A DNA stretch of 64,000 nucleotides from Streptomyces tubercidicus (lineage in GTDB: Bacteria > Actinomycetota > Actinomycetes > Streptomycetales > Streptomycetaceae): positions 6,262,001 through 6,326,000 of the forward strand of contig NZ_CP114205.1 in the NCBI RefSeq assembly GCF_027497495.1, read 5' to 3'. A program made the translations under genes and the position numbers. Below are positions 27,862-36,784 of this stretch, in pieces. The notes below the pieces were generated by a model. The model saw nothing but the letters and a program-made list of their open reading frames with translations, was not told the DNA's origin and made no database searches. Numbering within the stretch: the first letter of the stretch is position 1; every line of letters begins with the position of its first letter.

Positions 27862-29390
27862 GGGCGACGCCAGCTCCGTCCGTCTCGTGCGAGCATTTCG
27901 TCCGCCTCGGCGGGGCCCCAGGTGCCCGCCGGGTACTGCGCGGGCTTGCCGTGCTTGTCCCAGTACACCTCGATCGGGTCGAGGATCCGCCAGGACTGCT
28001 CCACCTCCTCCAGCCGCGGGAAGAGGTTGGCGTCGCCGAGCAGCACATCGAGGATCAGCCGCTCGTACGCCTCGGGGCTGGACTCCGTGAAGGACTCGCC
28101 GTACGCGAAGTCCATCGACACATCCCGCACCTCCATCGAGGTGCCCGGCACCTTGGAGCCGAACCGCACGGTCACGCCCTCGTCCGGCTGCACCCGGATG
28201 ACCAGGGCGTTCTGCCCCAGCTCCTCGGTGGCGGTGTGGTCGAAGGGGGAGTGCGGAGCACGCTGGAAGACCACCGCGATCTCGGTGACCCGGCGGCCCA
28301 GGCGCTTGCCGGTGCGCAGGTAGAAGGGGACGCCCGCCCAGCGGCGGTTGTCGATCGACAGCTTGACCGCGGCGTAGGTGTCGGTCTTCGACTTGGGGTC
28401 GATACCGTCTTCCTGGAGATAGCCGACGGCCTGTTCGCCGCCCTGCCAGCCCGCCGCGTACTGCGCGCGGACGGTCTCCTTGCCGAGGTCCTTGGGCAGC
28501 CGTACCGCGCCCAGCACCTTGGTCTTCTCCGCGACCAGCGCGTCCGCCTCGAAGGAGGCGGGCTCCTCCATCGCGGTCAGCGCGAGCAGCTGGAGGAGGT
28601 GGTTCTGGATGACGTCACGGGCGGCGCCGATGCCGTCGTAGTAGCCGGCCCGGCCGCCGATGCCGATGTCCTCGGCCATCGTGATCTGGACATGGTCGAC
28701 ATAGCTGCGGTTCCACAGCGGCTCGAACATCGTGTTGGCGAACCGCAGCGCCAGGATGTTCTGAACCGTCTCCTTGCCCAGGTAGTGGTCGATCCGGAAG
28801 ACCTCGTTCGGCGGGAAGACCTCGTGGACGATCCGGTTGAGTTCCTGTGCGCTCTCCAGGTTGTGTCCGAAGGGCTTCTCGATGACCGCGCGGCGCCAGG
28901 AGTCCTCCTTCTGGTCGGCCAGCCCGTGCTTCTTCAGCTGCTGGACGACCTTGGGGAAGAACTTCGGTGGCACGGACAGGTAGAAGGCGAAGTTGCCGCC
29001 GGTGCCCTGCGCCTTGTCGAGCTCGTTTATCGTCTCCTTGAGCGTCTCGAAGGCCTCGTCGTCGTCGAAGTTGCCCTGGACGAAGCGGCAGCCCTGGACC
29101 AGCTGCTGCCAGACCTCCTCGCGGAACGGCGTACGGGAGTGCTCCTTGACCGCCGCATAGACCTCCTGCGCGAAGTCCTCGTGCTCCCACTCGCGACGGG
29201 CGAACCCGACGAGCGAGAAGCCCGGTGGCAGCAGCCCCCGGTTGGCGAGGTCGTAGACGGCGGGCATCAGCTTTTTACGGGACAAATCGCCCGTGACGCC
29301 AAAGATCACCAGGCCCGACGGCCCCGCGATACGCGGGAGCCGTCGGTCCAGGGCGTCACGGAGCGGGTTGGCTCCGTGGGAATCAGTCAA
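27858..29390 (-). CDS. zwf: Glucose-6-phosphate 1-dehydrogenase
   Basis: 510 residues. Oxidises glucose-6-phosphate to the 6-lactone with NADP+. N-terminal Rossmann site VIFGVTGDLSRKKL; substrate site VIEKPFGHNL and the catalytic RIDHYLGKE with its histidine. Full length and intact. Starts six bases before the tal stop region, overlaps opcA by four bases at its 3' end. Ribosome site AGGGAGATCAG can be read within the end of tal on the minus strand. Confidence 0.98.
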   Translation of the reverse strand: MTDSHGANPLRDALDRRLPRIAGPSGLVIFGVTGDLSRKKLMPAVYDLANRGLLPPGFSLVGFARREWEHEDFAQEVYAAVKEHSRTPFREEVWQQLVQGCRFVQGNFDDDEAFETLKETINELDKAQGTGGNFAFYLSVPPKFFPKVVQQLKKHGLADQKEDSWRRAVIEKPFGHNLESAQELNRIVHEVFPPNEVFRIDHYLGKETVQNILALRFANTMFEPLWNRSYVDHVQITMAEDIGIGGRAGYYDGIGAARDVIQNHLLQLLALTAMEEPASFEADALVAEKTKVLGAVRLPKDLGKETVRAQYAAGWQGGEQAVGYLQEDGIDPKSKTDTYAAVKLSIDNRRWAGVPFYLRTGKRLGRRVTEIAVVFQRAPHSPFDHTATEELGQNALVIRVQPDEGVTVRFGSKVPGTSMEVRDVSMDFAYGESFTESSPEAYERLILDVLLGDANLFPRLEEVEQSWRILDPIEVYWDKHGKPAQYPAGTWGPAEADEMLARDGRSWRRP

Positions 29391-29396
29391 GGGAGA

Positions 29397-30515
29397 TCAG
29401 CCCTCCGAGGGAGCGAGGCGCTTGAGCTCCGCCTCCGTGGACTTGAGCAGGTCGTTCCAGGACGCCTCGAACTTCTCCACGCCCTCGTCCTCCAGGAGCT
29501 GCACGACCTCGTCGTACGAGATCCCGAGTCCGGCGATCGCGTCCAGGTCGGCCCTGGCCTGTGCGTAGTGGGCGCGCACGGTGTCACCCGTGATCGCGCC
29601 GTGGTCGCCGGTGGCCTCCAGGGTGGCCTCCGGCATGGTGTTGACCGTGCCGGGCGCGACCAGCTCGTCCACGTACAGGGTGTCCTTGTACGCGGGGTCC
29701 TTGACGCCGGTGGACGCCCACAGCGGGCGCTGCTTGTTGGCGCCGGCCTTGTCGAGAGCGGCCCAGCGCTCCGTGGAGAAGACCTCCTCGTACGCCTCGT
29801 AGGCCAGCCGGGCGTTGGCCAGCGCGGCCTTGCCCTTGAGGGCCTTGGCCTCATCCGTGCCGAGCTTCTCCAGGCGCTTGTCGATCTCGGAGTCCACACG
29901 GGACACGAAGAACGACGCGACCGAACGGATCAGCGACAGGTCCAGGCCCGCCGCCTTGGCCTTCTCCAGGCCCGCCAGGTAGGCGTCCATGACCTCGCGG
30001 TAGCGCTCCAGCGAGAAGATCAGCGTGACATTGACGCTGATGCCCAGGCCGATGACCTCGGTGATCGCCGGCAGACCCGCCTTGGTGGCCGGGATCTTGA
30101 TCAGTGTGTTCGGGCGGTCCACCAGCCACGCCAGCTGCTTGGCCTCGGCGATGGTCGGGGTGGTCCGGTGCGCCAGGCGCGGGTCGACCTCGATGGAGAC
30201 CCGGCCGTCCTGGCCGCCGGTGGCGTCGAAGACCGGCCGCAGGATGTCGGCGGCGTCCCGGACGTCCGCCGTCGTGATCATGCGGATGGCTTCCTCGACG
30301 GTGACCTTACGGGCGGCGAGGTCGGCGACCTGCTGGTCGTAGCCGTGGCCGTCCGAGATGGCCTTCTGGAAGATCGACGGGTTGGTCGTGACACCGACGA
30401 CATGCTGCTGGTCGATCAGCTCGGCGAGGTTGCCGGACGTGATGCGCTGGCGCGACAGGTCGTCCAGCCAGATCGCGACGCCTTCGTCGGAGAGGCGCTT
30501 GAGTGCGTCTGTCAT
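29397..30515 (-). CDS. tal: Transaldolase
   Basis: 372 residues, the long actinobacterial TalB form. Transfers dihydroxyacetone between sugar phosphates in the non-oxidative pentose phosphate branch. Conserved: TTNPSIFQKAI, VSIEVDPRLA, the Schiff-base lysine in LIKIPATKAG, and RSVASFFVSRVDSEID. ATG 30515 has GTAGGAG upstream. A longer in-frame reading exists but lacks coding features before this ATG. Six bases separate its stop from zwf. Confidence 0.97.
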   Translation of the reverse strand: MTDALKRLSDEGVAIWLDDLSRQRITSGNLAELIDQQHVVGVTTNPSIFQKAISDGHGYDQQVADLAARKVTVEEAIRMITTADVRDAADILRPVFDATGGQDGRVSIEVDPRLAHRTTPTIAEAKQLAWLVDRPNTLIKIPATKAGLPAITEVIGLGISVNVTLIFSLERYREVMDAYLAGLEKAKAAGLDLSLIRSVASFFVSRVDSEIDKRLEKLGTDEAKALKGKAALANARLAYEAYEEVFSTERWAALDKAGANKQRPLWASTGVKDPAYKDTLYVDELVAPGTVNTMPEATLEATGDHGAITGDTVRAHYAQARADLDAIAGLGISYDEVVQLLEDEGVEKFEASWNDLLKSTEAELKRLAPSEG

Positions 30516-30549
30516 GGGTTCTGCATCTCCTACTTGTCGTGTACGGGCG

Positions 30550-32652
30550 TCAGCGCGCGGCGGCTTCGAGCGATTCCCGGGCGGCGGCGGCGACCGCGTC
30601 GGCGGTGAAGCCGAACTCGCGGAAGAGCACCTTGCCGTCGGCCGAGGCACCGAAGTGCTCCAGGGAGACGATGCGCCCGGCGTCACCGACGAAACGGTGC
30701 CAGGTCAGACCGATACCGGCCTCGACGGAGACCCGGGCCCGGACGGACGGCGGCAGCACACTGTCGCGGTAGGCCGCGTCCTGCTGGTCGAACCACTCGA
30801 CACACGGCATCGACACCACACGGGTGGGAACGCCTTCGGCCTGCAGCTGCTCGCGCGCCCCGACGGCGAGCTGCACCTCGGAACCGGTGCCGATCAGCAC
30901 GACCTGCGGCTCGGCGGCCTGCCCGTCGGGGCCGGTGGCCTCGAACAGGACGTAACCGCCCTTGACGGTGTCCTCGTTGGCCGGGTACGTCGGCACGCCC
31001 TGACGGGTCAGCGCGAGGCCGTGCGGGGCCCCCACGCCGTACTCCTTGGTGTAGCGCCGGAGGATCTCGCGCCAGGCGATGGCGGTCTCGTTGGCGTCGG
31101 CCGGGCGTACGACATTCAGGCCCGGGATGGCGCGCAGCGAGGCGAGGTGCTCGATGGGCTGGTGGGTCGGGCCGTCCTCGCCCAGACCGATGGAGTCATG
31201 CGTCCACACGTACGTCACCGGCAGGTGCATCAGTGCGGACAGCCGGACGGCGTTGCGCATGTAGTCGGAGAACACCAGGAAGGTGCCGCCGTAGATGCGG
31301 GTGTTGCCGTGCAGCGCGATGCCGTTCATCTCCGCGGCCATGGAGTGCTCACGGATACCGAAGTGGATCGTGCGGCCGTAAGGGTTGGCGCCCGGCAGCG
31401 GGTTGCCCTCGGGCAGGAACGACGAGGTCTTGTCGATCGTGGTGTTGTTCGAGCCCGCCAGGTCCGCGGAGCCGCCCCACAGCTCGGGGATGACCCCGCC
31501 GAGCGCCTGCAGCACCTTGCCGGACGCGGCGCGGGTGGCGACGGCCTTGCCGGTCTCGAACGCGGGGAGGTGGTCCTCCCAGCCCTCGGGCAGCTCGCCC
31601 GCCGCGATCCGGTCGAACTCCGCGGCACGCTGCGGGTTGGCGGCGCGCCAGTCGGCGAACGACTTCTCCCACTCCTTCTTGGCGTCGCGGCCGCGGTCCA
31701 GGGCGGCGCGGGTGTGCGCGAGCACCGCGTCGGCGACGTCGAAGGACTTCTCCGGGTCGAAGCCGAGCACCCGCTTGGTGGCCGCGACTTCCTCGTCACC
31801 CAGCGCCGAGCCGTGCGCGGCCTCGGTGTTCTGGGCGTTCGGGGCGGGCCAGGCGATGATCGAGCGCATCGCGATGAACGACGGACGTCCGGTCTCGGCC
31901 TTGGCGGCCTCCAGGGCCTTGGCGAGGCCCGCCGGGTCCAGGTCGCCGTTGGGCAGCTGGGCGACGCGCTGGACGTGCCAGCCGTAGGCCTCGTAGCGCT
32001 TGAGGGTGTCCTCGGAGACCGCGGTCTCGGTGTCACCCTCGATGGAGATGTGGTTGTCGTCCCACAGCAGGATGAGGTTGCCGAGCTTCTGGTGGCCCGC
32101 CAGGGAAGACGCCTCGGCGGAGATGCCCTCCTGGAGGCAGCCGTCACCGGCGATGCAGTAGATGGTGTGGTCGAAGGGCGAGGTGCCCTGCGCCGCGTCC
32201 GGGTCGAACAGCCCGCGCTCGTAGCGCGACGCCATTGCCATGCCGACCGCGTTGGCGACACCCTGGCCCAGCGGGCCGGTCGTGGTCTCCACGCCCGTGG
32301 TGTGGCCGTACTCGGGGTGGCCCGGGGTCTTCGAGCCCCAGGTGCGGAACGCCTCCAGGTCGGCCAGCTCCAGGCCGTAACCGGCGAGGTAGAGCTGGAT
32401 GTAGAGGGTCAGGCTGGAGTGGCCCGCGGAGAGGACGAACCGGTCGCGGCCGGTCCAGTTCGCGTCCGCCGGGTCGTGCCGCATCAGCTTCTGGAAGAGA
32501 AGGTAGGCGGCCGGCGCCAGGCTCATGGCCGTACCGGGATGGCCGTTACCGACCTTCTGCACGGAATCCATGGCCAGGACACGGACGGTATCCACTGCCC
32601 GCTGATCCAGTTCGGTCCACTCGAGATCTGTGGTGGTCGGCTTGGTGCTCAC
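30550..32652 (-). CDS. tkt: Transketolase
   Basis: 700 residues. Moves two-carbon units between sugar phosphates using thiamine diphosphate. TPP site GDGCLQEGISAEASSLAGHQ with the GNLILLWDDNHISIEG continuation; the substrate site GHPGTAMSLAP at the start; the pyrimidine half SADLAGSNNT and GIREHSMAA, ending with the C-terminal RVVSMPCVEWF domain. GTG start at 32652. First gene of the minus-strand pentose phosphate operon; the upstream gap holds a twin 20-bp repeat at the expected regulatory position. Confidence 0.98.
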   Translation of the reverse strand: MSTKPTTTDLEWTELDQRAVDTVRVLAMDSVQKVGNGHPGTAMSLAPAAYLLFQKLMRHDPADANWTGRDRFVLSAGHSSLTLYIQLYLAGYGLELADLEAFRTWGSKTPGHPEYGHTTGVETTTGPLGQGVANAVGMAMASRYERGLFDPDAAQGTSPFDHTIYCIAGDGCLQEGISAEASSLAGHQKLGNLILLWDDNHISIEGDTETAVSEDTLKRYEAYGWHVQRVAQLPNGDLDPAGLAKALEAAKAETGRPSFIAMRSIIAWPAPNAQNTEAAHGSALGDEEVAATKRVLGFDPEKSFDVADAVLAHTRAALDRGRDAKKEWEKSFADWRAANPQRAAEFDRIAAGELPEGWEDHLPAFETGKAVATRAASGKVLQALGGVIPELWGGSADLAGSNNTTIDKTSSFLPEGNPLPGANPYGRTIHFGIREHSMAAEMNGIALHGNTRIYGGTFLVFSDYMRNAVRLSALMHLPVTYVWTHDSIGLGEDGPTHQPIEHLASLRAIPGLNVVRPADANETAIAWREILRRYTKEYGVGAPHGLALTRQGVPTYPANEDTVKGGYVLFEATGPDGQAAEPQVVLIGTGSEVQLAVGAREQLQAEGVPTRVVSMPCVEWFDQQDAAYRDSVLPPSVRARVSVEAGIGLTWHRFVGDAGRIVSLEHFGASADGKVLFREFGFTADAVAAAARESLEAAAR

Positions 32653-33111
32653 CCTGAGTCAGGGCTCCTCTCCACATGTCGAATGCCGCGGACGGTATGT
32701 CCGCCAGGCGGTGTCGAGCCTACCCCCGCGAGTGCGTGCGTCTTTTCGACGCTCAGTCGGTGTTTTCGGCGCTCAGTCGGTGCGGTGCGGTCACGGCCGC
32801 CGGTCGCTTTGGGCGACCACATCAGGACTTGCGGCATTCCTGTCACGGAAGCGCGGGTCCTACGACCAGACTGCCGGGAGGCGGTCCGGTTCGCCTCCTG
32901 AACGCCGGGCGAAACAGCCGGGGAAAGGTGCCGCCGGTACGCCTCGGCACGGCGCCCAACACGACCCCACCCCCGCGAAGATCGCCGTATGGCCAGCGTC
33001 TAAAGTGGCGTGGTACGCGCAAGCCCTCTACCGCGTCTTCACCGCCGGAAGGGCTTGCATGCCTTATCTCTTCCGCGGCAAAGGTCGCTGATGTTACTTC
33101 CAGGGGTGTGC
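32653..33111. other. 459-base divergent intergenic region between tkt and ctaB
   Basis: Besides the twin repeats and TAGGCT of tkt, the ctaB side has TAAAGT (33001-33006) as a possible -10. The rest is mixed-composition DNA with scattered stop codons; no RNA gene, no small protein gene with a ribosome site and no hairpin of note was seen. Confidence 0.6.
32717..32782 (-). promoter_or_regulatory. tkt promoter region with two tandem 20-bp repeats
   Basis: On the plus strand TTTTCGACGCTCAGTCGGTG (32743-32762) is followed without a gap by TTTTCGGCGCTCAGTCGGTG (32763-32782), one mismatch in 20. For tkt, TAGGCT (32722-32717, minus strand) is a good -10, and the repeats begin where the -35 would be and extend upstream, so they look like binding sites for two regulator molecules on one face of the helix. 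Confidence 0.7.
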
Positions 33112-34095
33112 GTGACGGCCGTCGAATCCCGTCCAGCGGGTGGGGGCACCGCCCACGTCGTCCAGGCAGTGGGGGAGCTCTCTGAGGCTCCGGGGAGTCC
33201 CGGGGAGCGGCCGTTCGGGGCCCGCGTCAAGGCGTTCGTGGCGCTGACCAAGCCGCGGGTCATCGAGCTGCTGCTGATGACCACCGTGCCGGTGATGTTC
33301 CTGGCTGCCCAGGGGGTGCCCGACCTGTGGCTGGTCCTGGAGACCTGCATCGGCGGCTACCTCTCCGCCGGCGGCGCCGCGGCCTTCAACATGTACCTCG
33401 ACCGCGATATCGACGCGCTGATGGACCGCACGTCCCAGCGTCCGCTGGTCACCGGCATGGTGAGCCCCCGTGAATGCCTGGTGTTCGCCACCGCCCTCGC
33501 GGTCGGCTCCACCGCCTGGTTCTGGTACCTCGTCAACCCGCTGTCGGCGATGCTGTCGCTCGGTGCGCTGCTTTTCTACGTCGTCGTTTACACGATGATT
33601 CTCAAGCGGCGGACCTCGCAGAACATCGTCTGGGGCGGTATCGCGGGCTGTATGCCGGTCTTCATCGGCTGGTCGTCGGTGACGAACACCGTCTCCTGGG
33701 CCTCGTTCGTCCTCTTCCTGGTCATCTTCTTCTGGACGCCGCCGCACTACTGGCCGCTGTCGATGAAGGTCAAGGACGACTACGAGCGGGTCGGGGTGCC
33801 GATGCTGCCGGCCGTCGCGGGCAACAAGGTCGTAGCCCGGCAGATCGTCGCCTACAGCTGGGTGATGGTCGCGGTCTCGCTGCTGCTCCAGCCGCTGGGC
33901 TACACCGGCTGGTTCTACACCGCGGTCGCCCTGGTCTGCGGAGGCTTCTGGCTCAAGGAGGCACACGGTCTCCAGGCCCGCGCGAAGGCCGGGATCACGG
34001 GGCCCAAGCTCAAGGAGATGCGGCTGTTCCACTGGTCCATCACCTATGTGTCGCTGCTGTTCGTCGCCGTCGCCGTGGATCCCTTCCTGCGCTGA
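33112..34095 (+). CDS. ctaB: Protoheme IX farnesyltransferase (heme O synthase)
   Basis: 327 residues; UbiA-family membrane prenyltransferase that adds farnesyl diphosphate to heme B. After a ~35-residue soluble N terminus come about eight or nine helices starting at VALTKPRVIELLL. The first Asp-rich motif is NMYLDRDIDALMDRT, and the second is the KVKDDYERVGVPMLP loop, both intact. GTG 33112 is preferred (AGGGG upstream); ATG 33091 and GTG 33103 are alternatives. Heme O made here is converted to heme A by CtaA, encoded 1.6 kb downstream on the other strand, for cytochrome aa3 oxidase. Confidence 0.96.
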   Translation: MTAVESRPAGGGTAHVVQAVGELSEAPGSPGERPFGARVKAFVALTKPRVIELLLMTTVPVMFLAAQGVPDLWLVLETCIGGYLSAGGAAAFNMYLDRDIDALMDRTSQRPLVTGMVSPRECLVFATALAVGSTAWFWYLVNPLSAMLSLGALLFYVVVYTMILKRRTSQNIVWGGIAGCMPVFIGWSSVTNTVSWASFVLFLVIFFWTPPHYWPLSMKVKDDYERVGVPMLPAVAGNKVVARQIVAYSWVMVAVSLLLQPLGYTGWFYTAVALVCGGFWLKEAHGLQARAKAGITGPKLKEMRLFHWSITYVSLLFVAVAVDPFLR

Positions 34096-34140
34096 GAAGA
34101 GGTGTGGGGGATCACCCTCACAAACTTCCGTACCCGCGGG

Positions 34141-34146
34141 TAGCAT
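34141..34146 (+). promoter_or_regulatory. -10 hexamer of a leaderless promoter
   Basis: TAGCAT seven bases before the ATG at 34154; CTCACA (34117-34122) is a possible -35 at 18 bases. Confidence 0.5.
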
Positions 34147-34153
34147 GCTGTTC

Positions 34154-34525
34154 ATGGCAGACATCCAGCAGGCGGAAGAGCAGGCGGAGGCGGCGGCCGG
34201 CACGGCGGCCGACAAGCGGGCCGGCCGGCGCACGGCCAAGCTCACCAAGCAGATCCGCGCCTTTGCCGACAGCCACGGCGGCAGCGCCGAGGGCCAGCTC
34301 GCGCACCTCGGCCGCGGCCGCACCCGGATCGCCCTCGTCGGCGCCAACGGCGAGTGGGGCAACCTCGTCGCGGACTCCTTCGACTCCGCCAAGGACGCCG
34401 CCGCCGCGGCCGGTATCACCCTCCAGGACGACTTCGACGGCGACCTCGCCGCCAAGGTCCGCACCGGTCCCTACGAGTGGTCGCGGATGGCGGGCATCCA
34501 GGTCGGCGGCCCGTCCAACGGCTGA
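34154..34525 (+). CDS. Small conserved-looking protein of unknown function, leaderless
   Basis: 123 residues. The N-terminal third is Ala/Glu/Gln/Arg-rich and helical (QQAEEQAEAAAGTAADKRAG), the rest a mixed alpha/beta segment with RTRIALVGANGEWGNLVAD and YEWSRMAGIQVGGPSNG ends. GANGEWG resembles a nucleotide-binding turn but has no Lys, so I do not call a P-loop. No signal peptide or membrane segment. There is no ribosome site; a -10 hexamer ends seven bases before the ATG, so the transcript should begin at the start codon. An in-frame ATG at 34145 is unlikely for this reason. It lies between ctaB and the amidohydrolase-like gene. Confidence 0.7.
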   Translation: MADIQQAEEQAEAAAGTAADKRAGRRTAKLTKQIRAFADSHGGSAEGQLAHLGRGRTRIALVGANGEWGNLVADSFDSAKDAAAAAGITLQDDFDGDLAAKVRTGPYEWSRMAGIQVGGPSNG

Positions 34526-34661
34526 CGAGCGGTCTCCGGGCGCCGTGCGCCGGAGCGTACGCCGGAAGCGGAGCCCGCTACCTCACCACCACCTCGTCCG
34601 TTAAGCCCACCAGGCGCGGCGCTTCGGCCGTGCCCGGCGGGCTCTCGGCGAGGAGAAGCGG

Positions 34662-35708
34662 ATGGACGGACTTCCACCGCTGATCGACCAGTACAGCGTC
34701 GGCGCGGTGCACGACGAACTCGGCCTCGGCTCCTTCGAGACCCATCTCGCCGCCGCGGCCGGCGCCCACGGCCCGGCCCCCGCCGGTACCAGCTTCTTCG
34801 ACAGCTTCACCGGTCTCGCGGTACGCCGCTGGTGCCCCCCGCTGCTGGGCCTGGAACCGCACTGCCCACCCGCCCGCTATCTGGCGCGCCGACGCGAGAT
34901 GGGCGCCTACCGGGCCGGACGGATGCTGCTGCGCGGCTCCGGGATCGGCACATTCCTGCTGGAGGCCGGGGCGCCCGGCAATCTGACCTCGGCCACCGAA
35001 CTCGCCACCGCCGCCGCGGCCGGCGCCCATGAGGTCGTACGGCTCGAACCGCTCGCCGAGCAGGTCGCCGACACCTCCGGCAGCGTCGACTCCTTCCTCG
35101 GCTACACCGCCGAGGCCCTCTACGCCGCGGCCCAGTACGCCGCCGCCTTCGCCTCCGGCGCCACCCACTGCGAGGGGCGCGCCCCGGAGGCCGGTGAGGT
35201 GCGGCGGGCCGCGGACCGCTGGCTGCGCCGCCGCCGTCCCGGAGAGCGGCTCGGGGAGCCCGCGCTCGTACGGCATCTGCTGTGGAGCGCGGTGGCGACC
35301 GGTCTGCCGGTGCAGCTGCACTGCCCCGATCCGCAGCCGCTGGTGGCCTTTCTGCGCGCCACCACCGGCATCGGCTCGGACCTCGTGCTGCTGCCGGAGG
35401 CACCGCACCACCGGCGGGCGGCGCAGCTCGCCGCGGTGCACGCCCATGTGTACGCGGACGCCGGGCCCCGCCCAGAGGAGACGCTGGGGCAGGCGCCGTT
35501 CGGCAAGCTGCTGTTCTCCTCGGGCGCCCGGGGGCTGCCGGAGCTCTATGTGACCGGCGCCCGGTGCTTCGTCCGTGCCATGGCGCGCCTGGTAGGGGAG
35601 TGGACCGAGGAGGGGCTGTGCGGGCCCGGGGACGGGCAGCGGATCACCGAGACGGTGGGGTTCGGGACCGCGCGGCGGGTCTACCGGCTGAGCGCGGAGG
35701 CCGGCTGA
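34662..35708 (+). CDS. Amidohydrolase-superfamily-like protein lacking the N-terminal metal motif (candidate pseudoenzyme)
   Basis: 348 residues. The segments RRWCPPLLGLEPHCPPARYL, GIGTFLLEAG, VRLEPLAEQVADTSGSVDSF and PFGKLLFSSGARGLPELYV match the FluG/nodulin-type amidohydrolase (TIM-barrel) proteins of actinobacteria. Those begin with a metal-binding HxH after the first strand (typically DQHCHG); here that place reads LIDQYSVGAVHDELG, with both histidines replaced. A His remains in VQLHCPDPQ. The barrel is also shorter after that strand and before the APFGK strand than I remember for relatives. The frame is open, codon use is normal and the start (ATG after GGCGAGGAGAAGCGG) is good, so it is still made, but probably without the usual metal chemistry. 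Its last 28 bases overlap the end of ctaA on the other strand. Confidence 0.65.
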   Translation: MDGLPPLIDQYSVGAVHDELGLGSFETHLAAAAGAHGPAPAGTSFFDSFTGLAVRRWCPPLLGLEPHCPPARYLARRREMGAYRAGRMLLRGSGIGTFLLEAGAPGNLTSATELATAAAAGAHEVVRLEPLAEQVADTSGSVDSFLGYTAEALYAAAQYAAAFASGATHCEGRAPEAGEVRRAADRWLRRRRPGERLGEPALVRHLLWSAVATGLPVQLHCPDPQPLVAFLRATTGIGSDLVLLPEAPHHRRAAQLAAVHAHVYADAGPRPEETLGQAPFGKLLFSSGARGLPELYVTGARCFVRAMARLVGEWTEEGLCGPGDGQRITETVGFGTARRVYRLSAEAG

Positions 35709-36694
35709 GGTTCGGGGGCTTCCTGCTCGCCCGAGGGGGCGGATCCGCTGGGGTCCTCCTCCTGGAGCGGACCGCGGTCGCGCAGCGACAAGCTGACCCG
35801 CAGCACACAGATCCACACCAGGGACGACCCCAGCATGTGGAGCCCGATGACGATCTCGGGCAGGCCCATGAAGTACTGGACGTAGCCGATGATGCCCTGT
35901 ACCGCGATACAGACGAACAGCTCCAGGAGCATCCGGCGCGGGGCGGCCGGTGCCTTGACGGCGCGCAGGGTGAACCACAGGGCGACGGACAGGCCGACGA
36001 CGATGTAGACGAAGTCGACGTGGAGCTGGGTGATCTCCTGCCAGTCCAGCGGGATGCGGTGGACCTTCGTGGCGTCGCCCGCGTGCGGGCCGGTGCCGGT
36101 GACGACCGTGCCGATGACGGTGAGCGCGCCGGTCGCGGCCACCAGCAGCCAGGCCAGCTGCCGCGCCGGACGGGCGACCAGGTCGCGCGGCTCCTCGTCG
36201 CCTTCGCTCGCCCGCTTCCAGCTCAGTACGGCGACCGTGAGCAGCGCCGTGGCCGCCAGGAAGTGTGAGCTGACGATGTACGGGTTCAGGCCGGTGAGGA
36301 CCGTGACGCCGCCGACGACGGCGTTGCTCATGACGAGCCAGAACTGGGCCCAGCCGAGCCGGGTGAGCGAGCGGCGCCGGGGGTGACGGGCGCGGGCGGC
36401 GATGATGAACAGGCCGACCACCGCGCTCAGCACATAGGTCAGCATGCGGTTGCCGAACTCGATGAGCCCGTTGATGCCCATCGCGGCGGTCGGCGTCAGG
36501 CTGTCCGGCGTGCACTTGGGCCAGGTCGAGCAGCCCAGCCCGGACTGGCTGAGCCGGACCGCGCCGCCCGTGACGACGATGATCACGGCCATGATGACGG
36601 TGGCCAGCGCGGCCCGTCGCACAAAGGCCGCGGACGGCTGCCAGCGGCGGGCGATCAGCTCAAGGGGGTTCAGCGTGTTCGGCACGGGAGCCAT
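35681..36694 (-). CDS. ctaA: Heme A synthase (COX15/CtaA family)
   Basis: 337 residues with eight membrane helices in two four-helix repeats. Oxidises the heme O methyl group to make heme A. Conserved pieces: GGAVRLSQSGLGCSTWPKC, whose Cys pair forms the regulatory disulfide, the GINGLIEFGNRML helix with its Glu, and histidines in VSSHFLAAT, TQLHVDFVYI and GLHMLGSSLV as heme ligands. ATG 36694. A polar Pro/Glu-rich C-terminal tail of ~30 residues overlaps the amidohydrolase-like gene by 28 bases. Downstream of the ABC pair by 90 bases on the same strand. Confidence 0.96.
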   Translation of the reverse strand: MAPVPNTLNPLELIARRWQPSAAFVRRAALATVIMAVIIVVTGGAVRLSQSGLGCSTWPKCTPDSLTPTAAMGINGLIEFGNRMLTYVLSAVVGLFIIAARARHPRRRSLTRLGWAQFWLVMSNAVVGGVTVLTGLNPYIVSSHFLAATALLTVAVLSWKRASEGDEEPRDLVARPARQLAWLLVAATGALTVIGTVVTGTGPHAGDATKVHRIPLDWQEITQLHVDFVYIVVGLSVALWFTLRAVKAPAAPRRMLLELFVCIAVQGIIGYVQYFMGLPEIVIGLHMLGSSLVWICVLRVSLSLRDRGPLQEEDPSGSAPSGEQEAPEPQPASALSR

Positions 36695-36784
36695 CGTAGG
36701 CGGCGCCTTGTGCAAACTTTCACGAGGGGTGCGCCCGGCAGCGGATCCACCCGGAACCGCTCCGCGCAACGGCTGTCCGGCGGC

